Shown: piece by piece, positions 25,664-34,846 of the stretch | Numbering within the stretch: the stretch's first letter is position 1 | Layout of the letters: every line of letters starts with the position of its first letter | NCBI GenBank assembly: GCA_905182525.1 | Contig: CAJJBV010000002.1 | Coordinates: forward strand, 372,001-436,000 | DNA: 64,000 nt | Direction: 5' to 3' | Origin: Cryomorphaceae bacterium | GTDB taxonomy: Bacteria > Bacteroidota > Bacteroidia > Flavobacteriales_D > Parvicellaceae | The notes under the pieces: model-generated | What the model saw: the letters and a program-made list of their open reading frames with translations, nothing else | What the model was told of the DNA's origin: nothing | Database searches by the model: none | Position numbers and translations under genes: made by a program

Positions 25664-26215
25664 GTGAACAAAATTAAAAATATAACTCTAGGTGATAAGC
25701 AATTTAAACCATTTATAGAATCAGATAAAATTATATCTAAGATTATAAATATGTCAATAACGCTCAATAAAGAATATGCTAACAAAAAACCTTTATTTAT
25801 CTGTGTTTTAAATGGTGCTTTTCTTTTTGCTTCAGAATTAATTAAAAGATTTAAACATGAGTGTGAAGTATCATTTGTAAAATTAGCTTCTTACGAAGGT
25901 GTTGAGTCTTCTGGAGTTGTATCCAAGCTTATTGGTTTAAACGAAGATTTAAAGGACAGAAACATAATAATTGTTGAGGATATAGTTGATACTGGAAATA
26001 CTATTTCTTCAGTTTTTGAAAAAATCCAAGCGCATCAACCAAAGTCAATTGAAGTAACAACTTTACTTTTTAAACCTAAAGTTTATAATAAAAACATTCC
26101 AATTAAATATCCTGTTATTAATGTAGGTAATGAATTCCTTGTGGGGTTTGGTTTAGATTATAATGGAATTGGTAGAAATTTAGAAGACATTTACATAATA
26201 GAAGAAAAAAATTAA
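25664..26215 (+). CDS. hpt: Hypoxanthine phosphoribosyltransferase
   Basis: Salvages hypoxanthine (and possibly guanine) to nucleotides using PRPP (183 aa). The PRPP-binding motif is IIIVEDIVDTGNTISSVFE near residues 100-118; other family marks are PLFICVLNGAFLFASELIKR and NVGNEFLVGFGLDYNGIGRN. The start is GTG at 25664; an ATG at 25660 is out of frame and short. adk starts one base after its stop, forming a purine-linked operon hpt-adk-obg. Confidence 0.93.
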   Translation: MNKIKNITLGDKQFKPFIESDKIISKIINMSITLNKEYANKKPLFICVLNGAFLFASELIKRFKHECEVSFVKLASYEGVESSGVVSKLIGLNEDLKDRNIIIVEDIVDTGNTISSVFEKIQAHQPKSIEVTTLLFKPKVYNKNIPIKYPVINVGNEFLVGFGLDYNGIGRNLEDIYIIEEKN

Positions 26216-26216
26216 T

Positions 26217-26783
26217 ATGTTAAATATTGTACTATTCGGTCCTCCTGGTGCAGGCAAAGGAACTCAAGCAGAAAGAATAAAAAATCAATATTCTCTTATT
26301 CATTTGTCTACTGGCGATATATTTAGAGCAAATATTAAAGGTGAAACTGATTTGGGTATAATGGCTAAAAATTTTATGGACAAAGGTGAATTAGTTCCAG
26401 ACGAAGTCACAATTAAAATGTTGGAATCGGAAGTCAACAAATATCCTGATTCATCTGGTTTTATTTTTGATGGGTTTCCAAGAACCACCTATCAAGCACA
26501 AAAATTAGATGAGTTTCTTACTTCAAAAAGTACTTCGATCACTAAAATGATTGCATTAGATGTTCCTGAACAAGAACTAATTTCAAGGTTATTGTCAAGA
26601 GGAAAAGCAAGCGGCAGGGCAGATGATCAAAATAAAGATATTATTGTAAATAGAATAAAAGTTTATGAAAATCAAACTGCAGTTTTAGCGGATTATTATA
26701 GGGCTCAAAATAAACTTTCAAAAGTAAATGGTATAGGAACTGTAGATGAAGTTACAGATCGACTTTATCATGTTATAGATTAA
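26217..26783 (+). CDS. adk: Adenylate kinase, short-lid type
   Basis: Adk (188 aa) equilibrates ATP + AMP with 2 ADP. P-loop [17 protein letters not shown] at the N-terminus, the AMP-binding [37 protein letters not shown], and the lid segment [18 protein letters not shown]. The long zinc-binding lid insertion is absent, consistent with 188 rather than about 215 residues. Spacing to hpt is one base and to obg seven. Confidence 0.96.
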   Translation: MLNIVLFGPPGAGKGTQAERIKNQYSLIHLSTGDIFRANIKGETDLGIMAKNFMDKGELVPDEVTIKMLESEVNKYPDSSGFIFDGFPRTTYQAQKLDEFLTSKSTSITKMIALDVPEQELISRLLSRGKASGRADDQNKDIIVNRIKVYENQTAVLADYYRAQNKLSKVNGIGTVDEVTDRLYHVID

Positions 26784-26790
26784 TAATTTT

Positions 26791-27783
26791 ATGTCTTCTA
26801 GTAATTTTGTAGATTATGTTAAGGTTTGTTGCAGATCGGGAAAAGGTGGCCAAGGGTCTAGACATTTTCATAGGGATAGGACTACAGCAAAAGGCGGTCC
26901 AGATGGTGGAGATGGCGGAAGAGGCGGTCATATAATTTTAAAAGGAAATAAACAAATTTGGACTCTACTAAGTTTAAAATATAGAAAACATATTATTGCT
27001 CCTGCTGGAGATCCTGGTAGAGCTACTTTGTGTACTGGAAAATTTGGTAAAGATGAAATTCTTGATGTTCCACTAGGAACTGTAGCTAGAGATTTTGAAA
27101 CTGGTGAATTTCTTTTTGAAATAACCGAAGATGGCGAAGAAAAAATTTTGTTAAAAGGTGGAAAAGGTGGATTAGGAAATAATCATTTTAAGTCGTCTAC
27201 AAATCAGACTCCAATGTATGCACAGCCTGGAGAACCTGGCAAAGAAGAATGGAAAGTTTTAGAACTTAAAACTTTGGCAGATGTTGGTTTAGTAGGGTTT
27301 CCAAATGCTGGGAAATCAACTTTGCTTTCTGTTGTTAGCGCAGCAAAACCAGAAATTGCAAATTATCCTTTTACAACTTTAGTTCCTAATTTAGGTATTG
27401 TTGCTTACAGAAATCATCAGTCGTTTGTAATGGCTGATATACCTGGTATTATTGAAGGTGCTGCTGAAGGGAAAGGATTGGGATTAAGATTTCTAAGGCA
27501 TATTGAAAGAAACTCAACCTTGCTTTTTATGGTTCCCGCAGACTCAGATGACATCTTAAAAGAGTACAAAATTCTTTTAAAAGAACTTAAAAAATACAAT
27601 CCAGAATTATTAGATAAAGACAGAATTTTAGCAATTAGTAAATCTGATATGTTAGACCAGGAGCTTAAAAATGAGATATCTAAAGAAATCCCTAAGAATT
27701 TACCATTTATTTTTATTTCGTCAGTTGCTCAACAGGGCCTTACAGAATTAAAAGATTTAATCTGGAAAAAACTTAATCAGTAA
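26791..27783 (+). CDS. obg: GTPase Obg/CgtA
   Basis: A 330-aa ribosome-associated GTPase involved in 50S assembly and stress control. The glycine-rich N-terminal Obg fold is clear ([39 protein letters not shown]). The G domain has G1 [20 protein letters not shown]2 region [15 protein letters not shown]3 [19 protein letters not shown] and a G4-like SKSD. The C-terminal OCT domain found in some Obg proteins is absent, as is usual in this length class. Its stop overlaps the PAP2 gene start (TAATG). Confidence 0.95.
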   Translation: MSSSNFVDYVKVCCRSGKGGQGSRHFHRDRTTAKGGPDGGDGGRGGHIILKGNKQIWTLLSLKYRKHIIAPAGDPGRATLCTGKFGKDEILDVPLGTVARDFETGEFLFEITEDGEEKILLKGGKGGLGNNHFKSSTNQTPMYAQPGEPGKEEWKVLELKTLADVGLVGFPNAGKSTLLSVVSAAKPEIANYPFTTLVPNLGIVAYRNHQSFVMADIPGIIEGAAEGKGLGLRFLRHIERNSTLLFMVPADSDDILKEYKILLKELKKYNPELLDKDRILAISKSDMLDQELKNEISKEIPKNLPFIFISSVAQQGLTELKDLIWKKLNQ

Positions 27784-28460
27784 TGGAGCAGTTGCAGAAA
27801 ATTGATGAGTATTTTTTTAGACTAATCAATTTGTCAGGTGGAGTACAGATGGACGAAATAATGATATTGATTTCATCTAAATGGCTGTGGATTCCACTTT
27901 ACGTTTTTATACTTTTTAAACTTTACAAAACATTCTCAAATGAATTTTTGAAAATCACATTCTCTTTAGGATTATTGATTTTTCTTTCAGATTTCGGTTC
28001 AGTTGAATTATTTAAAGAAGTATTTCAAAGAGCAAGACCTTGCTATTTTTTAAAAGGAGTTAGAGTTGTTGACGGCTGTGGAGGTCCTTTTGGATTTATT
28101 TCTTCACATGCTGCAAACGCTTTTGCTGTTGCCTTTTTTGTTTCTTTCCTATTTAAAAAATATTGGTGGTTTGTATCACTATTTTCTTGGGCAGTTCTTA
28201 TTGGTTTAAGTAGGGTTTATTTAGGAGTTCATTACCCTTTTGATATTTTAGGTGGAATGTTTTGGGGATTGTTTGTTAGTTCTTTTGTTTATTATATTTA
28301 TAAAATGAAGCTTAAAAACTTTGATTTATTTTGGTTTGTGTGGTTAGCCTTAGTATGTATATGGAACTTTGTTTGGCCTTCAGTCCCGCCTATTTTGGAT
28401 GTTTTGGTCGCAGTTGTTTTATCAATTGGAGTTATGCTAGTTAAAAAAAACAAAAAATAA
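27783..28460 (+). CDS. PAP2-family membrane phosphatase
   Basis: A 225-aa integral membrane protein with about six hydrophobic segments and the three acid-phosphatase signature motifs: KEVFQRARP near residue 79 (KxxxxxxRP), FISSHAANAFA near 105 (PSGH-type histidine) and SRVYLGVHYPFDILGG near 146 (SRxxxxxHxxxD). Likely removes a phosphate from a lipid such as undecaprenyl pyrophosphate or lipid A; the substrate cannot be told from sequence. ATG overlaps the obg stop by one base. Convergent with the methyltransferase gene. Confidence 0.85.
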   Translation: MEQLQKIDEYFFRLINLSGGVQMDEIMILISSKWLWIPLYVFILFKLYKTFSNEFLKITFSLGLLIFLSDFGSVELFKEVFQRARPCYFLKGVRVVDGCGGPFGFISSHAANAFAVAFFVSFLFKKYWWFVSLFSWAVLIGLSRVYLGVHYPFDILGGMFWGLFVSSFVYYIYKMKLKNFDLFWFVWLALVCIWNFVWPSVPPILDVLVAVVLSIGVMLVKKNKK

Positions 28461-28479
28461 TAAGATCATTTCTCTAATT

Positions 28480-29073
28480 CTATTTTATAAGTTTTTCCAT
28501 CGAAACCCAAAGCTCATTATTAGCTCTTGGAGAAACAGAATTATAACAAGTTTCTATTTTTAAAATGTTAAATTTTGCTTTGAATAATAATTCATAACTC
28601 TCTTTTGTTCCTCCAAATGGAGGTGATTTTTCGTTTAGATTAATATTAAAAAGTAAGCCAATAATTTTTCCATTTTTTTTAAGAAGTTCAAAAGTCTTAT
28701 TTATATATTGAACTCTTTTATTAGGCGATATTGCACAAAAAAATGTTTGTTCAATAATGGTATCAAAGTAATTATTGTAGTTAGATAGATTAAAGAAGTT
28801 ATCAGTTATTATTTGAGATTTTGGAAAATTCGGGAATTGTTTTTTGAATTTTTGAGATGCAGAATTTGAAAAATCTAAATAATAAACATTTTTAAATCCA
28901 ATTTCATAAGCATATCCTACTTCAAAACCTCTGCCAGCACCAGGAATTAATATTTTTTTTGATATGTCACTTTCATGATCGAACCATTTTTTTATTGGAT
29001 GTGAAACTTTTCCAATATCCCAGCCGATATCATTGTTATTATATCTATCGTTCCAATATTTTTTTGAAGGCAT
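28480..29073 (-). CDS. TPMT-family SAM-dependent methyltransferase
   Basis: A 197-aa predicted methyltransferase. The opening KKYWNDRYNNNDIGWDIGKV is typical of the thiopurine S-methyltransferase-like family, followed by the SAM motif ILIPGAGRGFEVGYAYEIG, VYYLDFSNSAS, and FDTIIEQTFFCAISPNKR. Members act on thiols, halides or other small nucleophiles; the substrate here is unknown. It is convergent with the PAP2 gene and followed upstream by small lipoprotein genes on the same strand. Confidence 0.83.
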   Translation of the reverse strand: MPSKKYWNDRYNNNDIGWDIGKVSHPIKKWFDHESDISKKILIPGAGRGFEVGYAYEIGFKNVYYLDFSNSASQKFKKQFPNFPKSQIITDNFFNLSNYNNYFDTIIEQTFFCAISPNKRVQYINKTFELLKKNGKIIGLLFNINLNEKSPPFGGTKESYELLFKAKFNILKIETCYNSVSPRANNELWVSMEKLIK

Positions 29074-29136
29074 TTATGGTCTTGTTTATTCCCATCTACA
29101 TAAGTTTCCCTATATTTTTTAGAGAATTTTATTTGA

Positions 29137-29373
29137 TTATTCTTTGCAAGAAGTGAAAATTTCAGGAAAATCACTTTCATTTCTCATTGCCTGCTCAAAA
29201 CTAGCATATTTCAAAGTGATTTTATTTAGGCTACAATCGCAAAAAGTCGAGTCTAATTTTGCTCTTTCACATTCTGTTAAGTATCTTTCTTTATCTTTTT
29301 CTGTCCACCCACTACATGAATTAGTTAATATAAAAAGTATTACAACTGCCAAGTTCTTTGAAATAATATTCAT
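29137..29373 (-). CDS. Small cysteine-containing lipoprotein, unknown function
   Basis: A 78-aa protein not assigned to a family. It has a signal sequence ending in a lipobox (ILTNSCSG, cysteine near residue 20), then a short acidic mature part with a C-x9-C-x-C pattern (ECERAKLDSTFCDCSLNKI) and a near-terminal cysteine (FTSCKE). Four mature cysteines in under 60 residues suggest two disulphides in the periplasm. It lies 4 bases after the DUF4296-like lipoprotein gene on the same strand, so is probably co-transcribed. The signal peptide and cysteine spacing argue against a chance frame. Confidence 0.6.
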   Translation of the reverse strand: MNIISKNLAVVILFILTNSCSGWTEKDKERYLTECERAKLDSTFCDCSLNKITLKYASFEQAMRNESDFPEIFTSCKE

Positions 29374-29377
29374 TTTT

Positions 29378-29812
29378 TTATTTTTTATTAATATTAATAG
29401 TCCTTGTTTTAAATTTGGATTTTTCTTTTAAAGTTTCGGATGTGTTTATGAATTCTTTCTCAATCAATCCACTATCTAAAATCTCATTATAAGTTTTTTC
29501 TAGACTATCTTTTAAGTCTTTTATAATACTATCAAGTAATATTGGGTTTTGAGAATAAAATTGTATTGATTTTTCAAACTCATATTTTTCTATTCCATTG
29601 TCTTTTAATAACTTATTAGTGGCTCCTGCTAAACTATCTTTGTGTATTAACGTATTATTATAAAGATGTGCATTCATTAACCATATCTTTTTAATTATTT
29701 TTTGAAATTTGTCATCTTCCAAAGGTGATACTTCTATTTTATTATCTGGATTCTCTTCTACACAGCTTGATAAAATAAATATTGATAGAATAATTATAAA
29801 GTAATTTTTCAA
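29378..29812 (-). CDS. DUF4296-like lipoprotein
   Basis: A 144-aa lipoprotein with lipobox ILSSCVEEN near residue 17. The mature part is helical, with FQKIIKKIWLMNAHLYNN, then DNGIEKYEFEKSIQFYSQNP and LLDSIIKDLKDSLEKTYNEI, the pattern of the DUF4296 family of Bacteroidota. Function unknown. It overlaps the dihydroorotase stop by 4 bases, and this neighbourhood (glycosyltransferase, dihydroorotase, DUF4296) is one I recall as common in the phylum. Confidence 0.75.
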   Translation of the reverse strand: MKNYFIIILSIFILSSCVEENPDNKIEVSPLEDDKFQKIIKKIWLMNAHLYNNTLIHKDSLAGATNKLLKDNGIEKYEFEKSIQFYSQNPILLDSIIKDLKDSLEKTYNEILDSGLIEKEFINTSETLKEKSKFKTRTININKK

Positions 29813-31149
29813 CTTTTGAATTTTAATCTCATCCCCGACTTGGACTCTTTAATTAAGCCTTTATGAAATATTCTTTCTCCATTTACAAATGTACTTATAA
29901 TGGAACTATTAAATTCTGTTCCTTCAAAAGGAGACCATCCACATTTATATAAAATATTTTCTTTTCCTACTATATTTTTTTTATTTCTGTTTATTAAAAC
30001 GATATCTGCAAAATATCCAGCTCTTAAATATCCCCTTTTATCAATTTTGAAGCAATCAGCGACATCATGACTTATTTTTTTTACAATTTGTTTTAGTGAA
30101 ATCTGTTGTTTTTTCTCAAGATCTAATAATGCAAGTAAAGCATGCTGAACTAATGGCCCACCAGATGGTGCAGATAAGTAAGAATTATTTTTTTCTTTTA
30201 ATGTGTGAGGAGCATGATCACTAGCTATTACATCAATGGTGTCCTCATTAATTGCTTTAATAAGTTCTTTTCTGTCATTTTCGGTTTTTACTGCGGGATT
30301 CCATTTTATAAAACTTCCTTTTTCCTTATAATTAGAGTCATTGAACCATAAGTGATGAATACAACATTCAGAAGTTATTTTTTTATCTTTTATTGGATTT
30401 TTTTTATTAAAAAGTCCTAACTCTTTAGCAGTAGAAATATGTAAAACATGTAATCTAGTATCAAATTTTTTTGCAAGTTCTACAGCTACAGAAGATGATA
30501 AATAACAAGCTTCTTCAGATCTAATTTGGGGATGCATTTCAAAAGGAATATTATCACCGTATCTTTCTTTAAATATTGAAAGGTTTTCTCGAATTGTTTT
30601 TTCATCTTCACAATGTGTAGCAACTAGTAAAGAACTGTTTTTGAAAATTTGTGATAATGTGTCTTTGTTATCTACCAACATATTTCCCGTAGAAGAGCCC
30701 ATAAAAACTTTAATTCCACAAACATCACTTTTATTAGTTTTCAAAACCTCTTTTAAATTGTCATTATTAGCCCCCATATAAAAGGAATAATTAGCAATTG
30801 ATTGTTTACTAGCTATTATATATTTTTCTTCTAATAATTCTTGTGTTACTGTATTAGGGATAGTATTAGGCATCTCCATAAAACTTGTAACTCCACCTGC
30901 TACAGCTGCTCTAGATTCTGAATAAATATTTGCTTTATGGGTAAGGCCAGGTTCTCGAAAATGAACTTGATCATCAATCATTCCAGGAATAGCTGTTAAA
31001 CCCGAAGCATCATACTCTTGATCAAATAATCCGCTAATAGATCCTTCTTTAATTTCTGATATTAGCGAATTTTCAATGGCTATATCCCCTTTAAAATATT
31101 GGTTTTCATTAACGATATCAGCATTTCTGATGACTATTCTATTTTTCAA
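29809..31149 (-). CDS. pyrC: Dihydroorotase, Bacteroidota type
   Basis: A 446-aa cyclic amidohydrolase predicted to close carbamoyl-aspartate to dihydroorotate. Motifs: PGMIDDQVHFREPGLTHKA (metal site, though Q replaces the first His of the usual HxH), CGIKVFMGSSTGNMLVDN with the bridging lysine, ATHCEDE, LHVLHISTAKELGLF and DVIASDHAPHTLKEKN. Length and layout match class I DHOases/hydantoinase relatives. It overlaps the glycosyltransferase stop by 11 bases and the downstream lipoprotein by 4. An allantoinase or inactive paralogue is less likely but possible given the Q. Confidence 0.84.
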   Translation of the reverse strand: MKNRIVIRNADIVNENQYFKGDIAIENSLISEIKEGSISGLFDQEYDASGLTAIPGMIDDQVHFREPGLTHKANIYSESRAAVAGGVTSFMEMPNTIPNTVTQELLEEKYIIASKQSIANYSFYMGANNDNLKEVLKTNKSDVCGIKVFMGSSTGNMLVDNKDTLSQIFKNSSLLVATHCEDEKTIRENLSIFKERYGDNIPFEMHPQIRSEEACYLSSSVAVELAKKFDTRLHVLHISTAKELGLFNKKNPIKDKKITSECCIHHLWFNDSNYKEKGSFIKWNPAVKTENDRKELIKAINEDTIDVIASDHAPHTLKEKNNSYLSAPSGGPLVQHALLALLDLEKKQQISLKQIVKKISHDVADCFKIDKRGYLRAGYFADIVLINRNKKNIVGKENILYKCGWSPFEGTEFNSSIISTFVNGERIFHKGLIKESKSGMRLKFKS

Positions 31150-31852
31150 ATTTTTTAGTTCTTAATTTTAAAACACCAATAAATGCCTCTTTAAAAATTC
31201 CAATATTCATTTTTGATTGTCCTAGTTCTCGGTCTTTAAAATGTATAGGAATTTCTTTTACATTAAAGCCTAATTTTATGGCGCTATATTTCATTTCAAT
31301 TTGAAAAGCGTATCCAACGAACCAAATATTGTCTAAGTCTATTTTCTCTAAAACCTTTCTAGAATAACATTTAAAACCAGCTGTGGTATCTTTAATTTTT
31401 ATTCCCAATACAAATCTAACGTACAAAGAAGCGTAATAGGACAACCAATATCTTGACTTGGGCCAGTCAATAATTTTTCCGCCAGGTACATACCTTGAAC
31501 CTACGCAAAGATCGACTTCACTTTGGATGCAGTTGTGTAGTAATCTTGGCAAGTCATCTGGGCTGTGAGAGAAGTCAGCATCCATTTCAAAAATATAGTC
31601 ATAGTTTTTTTTAATAGCCCATTTGAAACCATGGATATAAGCAGTTCCAAGACCAGACTTTTCTTTTCTTTCTTCAATAAAAACTCTATCGTTTGTCTTC
31701 ATTAATTCTTTGACAACTTTAGCAGTTCCATCTGGAGATTGATCGTCCACAACTAAAATATGAAAATTGTCCTTCTTGGCTAATACAGCTAGTATTATTT
31801 TAGAAATATTTTCTATCTCATTATAGGTCGGTATAACTACAATACTTTTCAT
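31139..31852 (-). CDS. Polyprenol-phosphate mannosyl/glycosyltransferase (DPM1-like, GT2)
   Basis: A 237-aa GT-A-fold enzyme predicted to transfer a sugar from a nucleotide donor to polyprenol phosphate. It shows VVIPTYNEIENISKIILAVL at the N-terminus, VVDDQSPDGTA, GLGTAYIHGFKWAI, the metal-binding EMDADFSHSPDDLPRLL, and VGSRYVPGGKIIDWPKSR. There is no C-terminal membrane region. Sugar donor uncertain. First gene of the run that continues into dihydroorotase. Confidence 0.88.
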   Translation of the reverse strand: MKSIVVIPTYNEIENISKIILAVLAKKDNFHILVVDDQSPDGTAKVVKELMKTNDRVFIEERKEKSGLGTAYIHGFKWAIKKNYDYIFEMDADFSHSPDDLPRLLHNCIQSEVDLCVGSRYVPGGKIIDWPKSRYWLSYYASLYVRFVLGIKIKDTTAGFKCYSRKVLEKIDLDNIWFVGYAFQIEMKYSAIKLGFNVKEIPIHFKDRELGQSKMNIGIFKEAFIGVLKLRTKKFEK

Positions 31853-31970
31853 GTTGCTTAAAAAAACTAATTATTTTTTTATTAGTTTATAATAATATTA
31901 CAATTTAAAACAAATAAATGAATTAATTTTTAAATAACTATACCTAAACTATTGTTATATTTACGGACTT

Positions 31971-33312
31971 TTGAAATTTGTTTTTATAATATTCTCATTA
32001 TTTTCTCAGCCTTTCTTTTCTCAAATAAATAATATTAGGTTTATTGGATCATTGGTATAAAGATGGACTGCCTTTTACTAGTGATGGTGAATCTATTTTT
32101 AATGATGTTTGGGGATTAGAAATCCAAAGTGATAAATATGCAATTATAGGCTCAACAATGGGTACTCATATTCTGAAAATTGAAGATAATAAATTCATAG
32201 AAATAGATTTTGTAGAAGGCAAATATGCTGGTGTTCAGGCTGTTCACAGAGATTATCATGATTACAATGGATACTTATATTCTGTATGTGATGAAAATGC
32301 TAGTTCACTTCAAATTATGGATTTAAGTTATTTGCCTGATAGTGTTCATTTAGTCTATGATAGTGACTCTTTGATTGTTCGGGCACATAATATTTTTATA
32401 GATACTGCAAATGCAAAGCTTTATGCTTGTGCAGTTGCAACTCCTTCTGGTTTTCATGCTTTAAATGTATACGACTTATTTAACCCAGTTTCTCCAACAT
32501 TAATTTACAGCTATGATCAGGTGAGTCATGTACATGATGCCTATGTTTATAATGATACTGCATATTTAAATTGTGGAAATGATGGGTTAAGAGTTATAAA
32601 ATCTCTTTCACAAGGAATTGCTTATGAGTTAGCAGAACTCACATCTTATCCAGATAAAGGGTATAATCATTCGGGATGGATCTCTGGTGATAAAAAAACA
32701 TATATAATGTGTGACGAAACACCATCTATGGATATTAAGGTTTTAGATGTCTCAAATTTAAATAACATCACTGTTACTTCTACTTTTTCATCTAATTCTT
32801 ATGAGCAGACTTTACCTCACAATGTTATTTTAGTAAATAATGTTGCTTATGTTAGTTATTATAACGATGGACTCCAAATTTTTGATGTTACTAATTCTTA
32901 CAACCCTAAAAAAATAGGATATTATGATACTTATCCAGGTAGTGATAATTTAATCTTTAGAGGGATGTGGGGAGTTTACCCCTTTAATTCAAACAATATG
33001 GTCTTGGGGTCTGATAGAACTACAGGATTATATCTATTTGATTTTGAAGTTCCACCGATAACTGTAAATAACCCATTTAATATTTTCCCCAACCCTGCAT
33101 CGAATTATGTTTATTTTTATAGAAATCACGTAGATGAGGCTGATTATTCTATTAATATTTATGATGTTTTGGGGTCAAAAGTTGATGAACTTTATTCAAC
33201 AACTGATCATTTAAAGATTGATTTAACTAATTACAAGTCTGGGATATATATTGTAGAGTATGTGTCAAATATTGAAGATTTTACCCTAACTACTAAATTT
33301 TTTGTTAAATAA
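31971..33312 (+). CDS. Secreted LVIVD-repeat protein with T9SS sorting domain (one frameshift)
   Basis: About 445 aa once one indel is corrected. A signal peptide starts at TTG 31971 (KFVFIIFSLFSQPFFSQ) but is one frame away from the body; dropping one T from 32040-32042 joins it as NNIRLLDHWYKDGL. The body has LVIVD-type beta-propeller repeats (YAIIGSTMGTHILKI, YSVCDENASSLQIMDLSY, VSHVHDAYVYNDTAYL, AYVSYYNDGLQIFDV). The last 80 residues are a type A T9SS sorting domain (FNIFPNPASNYVYF ... YKSGIYIVEYV). Predicted to cross the outer membrane by T9SS; function unknown. As written only the body from TTG 32044 is open. Confidence 0.78.
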
Positions 33313-33394
33313 TTTAATACATAAATTTAGATGATATTTTAGTTTTAAATAATGCCTAGATAATAAATTAAAATTTCAGGTTCTTAATTTTTAA

Positions 33395-33425
33395 TGATGA
33401 TATGAATTATAGATTATAATCATCA
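33395..33425 (+). terminator. Weak hairpin after LVIVD gene
   Basis: TGATGAT at 33395-33401 pairs with ATCATCA at 33419-33425 (7 bp, 17-base AT-rich loop), about 80 bases after the stop. No T-run follows directly, so termination is doubtful. The rest of the 178-base spacer (33313-33490) is AT-rich with no other structure that I can support apart from the candidate promoter at its end. Confidence 0.25.
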
Positions 33426-33478
33426 CCTTTGTTGCTTTAAAAATATTTAACATTTAATTATTAAACTAAATATCTATA

Positions 33479-33486
33479 TATTTTTG
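33479..33486 (+). promoter_or_regulatory. Candidate -7 promoter element for mrp
   Basis: TATTTTTG fits TAnnTTTG and ends 4 bases before the mrp ATG, the same arrangement as at hpt and similar to carA. It would give a leaderless or nearly leaderless transcript. No TTTG -33 element at standard spacing is visible, and AT-rich background limits certainty. Confidence 0.4.
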
Positions 33487-33490
33487 TAAT

Positions 33491-34606
33491 ATGAAAATTA
33501 GTGCAGATGTTGTCTTAGAAGCTTTGAAAAAAGTAAATGAACCTGACTTAGGGAAAGATATTGTCACTTTAGGTTTAGTTTCAGACATTAATATTCTTGA
33601 AACTAAAATTAGTTTTTCCGTACAAATGAAAAATGCAGCAATGCATGCAAGAAAAAGAATGGAAGAAGCTTGTGCTTTTGCCATTGAAAGAAGTGTAGGA
33701 AAGCAATATTCTATTGAAGTTAATATTCAGGCAATGAAAAAATCTGAAGCAAATCAAAATGTCTTACCTAATATTAAAAACACAATTGCTGTTGTTTCAG
33801 GAAAGGGAGGTGTCGGTAAATCTACAATCTCTGCAAATTTAGCTGTAGGATTAGCTAAAAAAGGATACAAGGTTGGAATTGTAGATGCTGATATTTATGG
33901 CCCATCCATGCCCATTATGTTTGATGTCCTTCATTACAGACCTATTTCAAGGCAGATTAATAAAAAACAAGTTATAGTACCTGCAGAAAACTATGGTGTA
34001 AAAATTCTTTCAATAGGTTTTTTTGCAGAACTGGATGAGGCAGTTGTTTGGAGAGGACCAATGGCCGTTAAAGCTTTAAAACAATTAATTTTTGATGCAG
34101 ATTGGGGAGAATTAGATTACTTAATTATAGATACTCCACCAGGAACTGGAGATGTTCATTTATCAATAGTTCAGTCTTTACCACTAACAGGTGCTATTGT
34201 TGTTACAACCCCACAGCCAGTAGCCTTGGCAGATGCAAAAAAAGCAATTGCGATGTTTAAAATGGACAACATAAAAGTTCCAGTTATTGGTCTTATTGAA
34301 AATATGTCTTGGTTTACTCCAAAAAATCATCCAGAAGAAAAATATTTTATTTTTGGCGAAGATGGGGGAGAGAATTTAGCAAAATCACTTGATTTACAAC
34401 TTTTAGGCAAAATACCTTTAGTAGAAAGTATTAGACAAAGTGGAGATGTTGGAAGACCAGCAGTTTTACAACAAGAAACCATAGTTGAAAAATATTATAA
34501 TGATCTTTGCGATAAATTAATTTTACATATTGATGAAAGAAATGCTAAATTAGATCCAACAAAAGTTGTAGGTGTTGAATATGGTGAACCAAAATGCTCA
34601 AACTAG
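33491..34606 (+). CDS. mrp: Mrp/ApbC-type iron-sulfur cluster carrier ATPase
   Basis: A 371-aa P-loop ATPase that delivers Fe-S clusters. Residues 1-90 form a MIP18/DUF59 domain (LKKVNEPDLGKDIVTLGLVS). The ATPase follows with the deviant Walker A VVSGKGGVGKSTISANLAVG near residue 101, GIVDADIYGPSMPIMF, DYLIIDTPPGTGDVHLSIVQ and IGLIENMSWF. The usual C-terminal CxxC cluster ligands after ENMSWF are not evident (the segment reads FTPKNHPEEKYFIFG), a pattern I believe is frequent in Bacteroidota. Its 3' end overlaps the NifU-like gene by 26 bases. Confidence 0.93.
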   Translation: MKISADVVLEALKKVNEPDLGKDIVTLGLVSDINILETKISFSVQMKNAAMHARKRMEEACAFAIERSVGKQYSIEVNIQAMKKSEANQNVLPNIKNTIAVVSGKGGVGKSTISANLAVGLAKKGYKVGIVDADIYGPSMPIMFDVLHYRPISRQINKKQVIVPAENYGVKILSIGFFAELDEAVVWRGPMAVKALKQLIFDADWGELDYLIIDTPPGTGDVHLSIVQSLPLTGAIVVTTPQPVALADAKKAIAMFKMDNIKVPVIGLIENMSWFTPKNHPEEKYFIFGEDGGENLAKSLDLQLLGKIPLVESIRQSGDVGRPAVLQQETIVEKYYNDLCDKLILHIDERNAKLDPTKVVGVEYGEPKCSN

Positions 34607-34844
34607 ATTGAATAAAGTAGAAGAAATAGTATTAAAAGCAATTGACGAACTTCGTCCGTACTTACACAATGATGGTGGAGATATGGAGCTTGTAGAAATT
34701 ACGGATGATAACAGAGTAATTGTCAAACTCCTTGGTGCATGTCAGAGCTGCTCAGTAAGTTCGGTAACTATGAAAGCTGGATTAGAGGAAAACCTTAAGA
34801 TATTAGTCCCAGAAATTGTTTCTGTTGAAGCTTTGCAAGAGTAA
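34581..34844 (+). CDS. NifU C-terminal-domain-like Fe-S scaffold protein
   Basis: An 87-aa Nfu-type protein. The signature is LRPYLHNDGGDMELVEI followed by LLGACQSCSVSSVTMKAGLE, with the cluster-binding CxxC. The start is ATG 34581 (MVNQNAQTRLNKVEEIV); an upstream TTG in frame is less likely. It overlaps the mrp 3' end by 26 bases, so Mrp and Nfu, both Fe-S carriers, are translationally coupled. It is convergent with the TonB receptor, 2 bases apart. Confidence 0.92.
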   Translation: MVNQNAQTRLNKVEEIVLKAIDELRPYLHNDGGDMELVEITDDNRVIVKLLGACQSCSVSSVTMKAGLEENLKILVPEIVSVEALQE

Positions 34845-34846
34845 AA

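Noticed and set aside
28959-29431. Short plus-strand open frames opposite the methyltransferase and small lipoprotein genes
   Set aside because: They run antisense to better-supported genes and show hydrophobic, leucine/phenylalanine-rich translation typical of reverse-strand shadows in AT-rich DNA.
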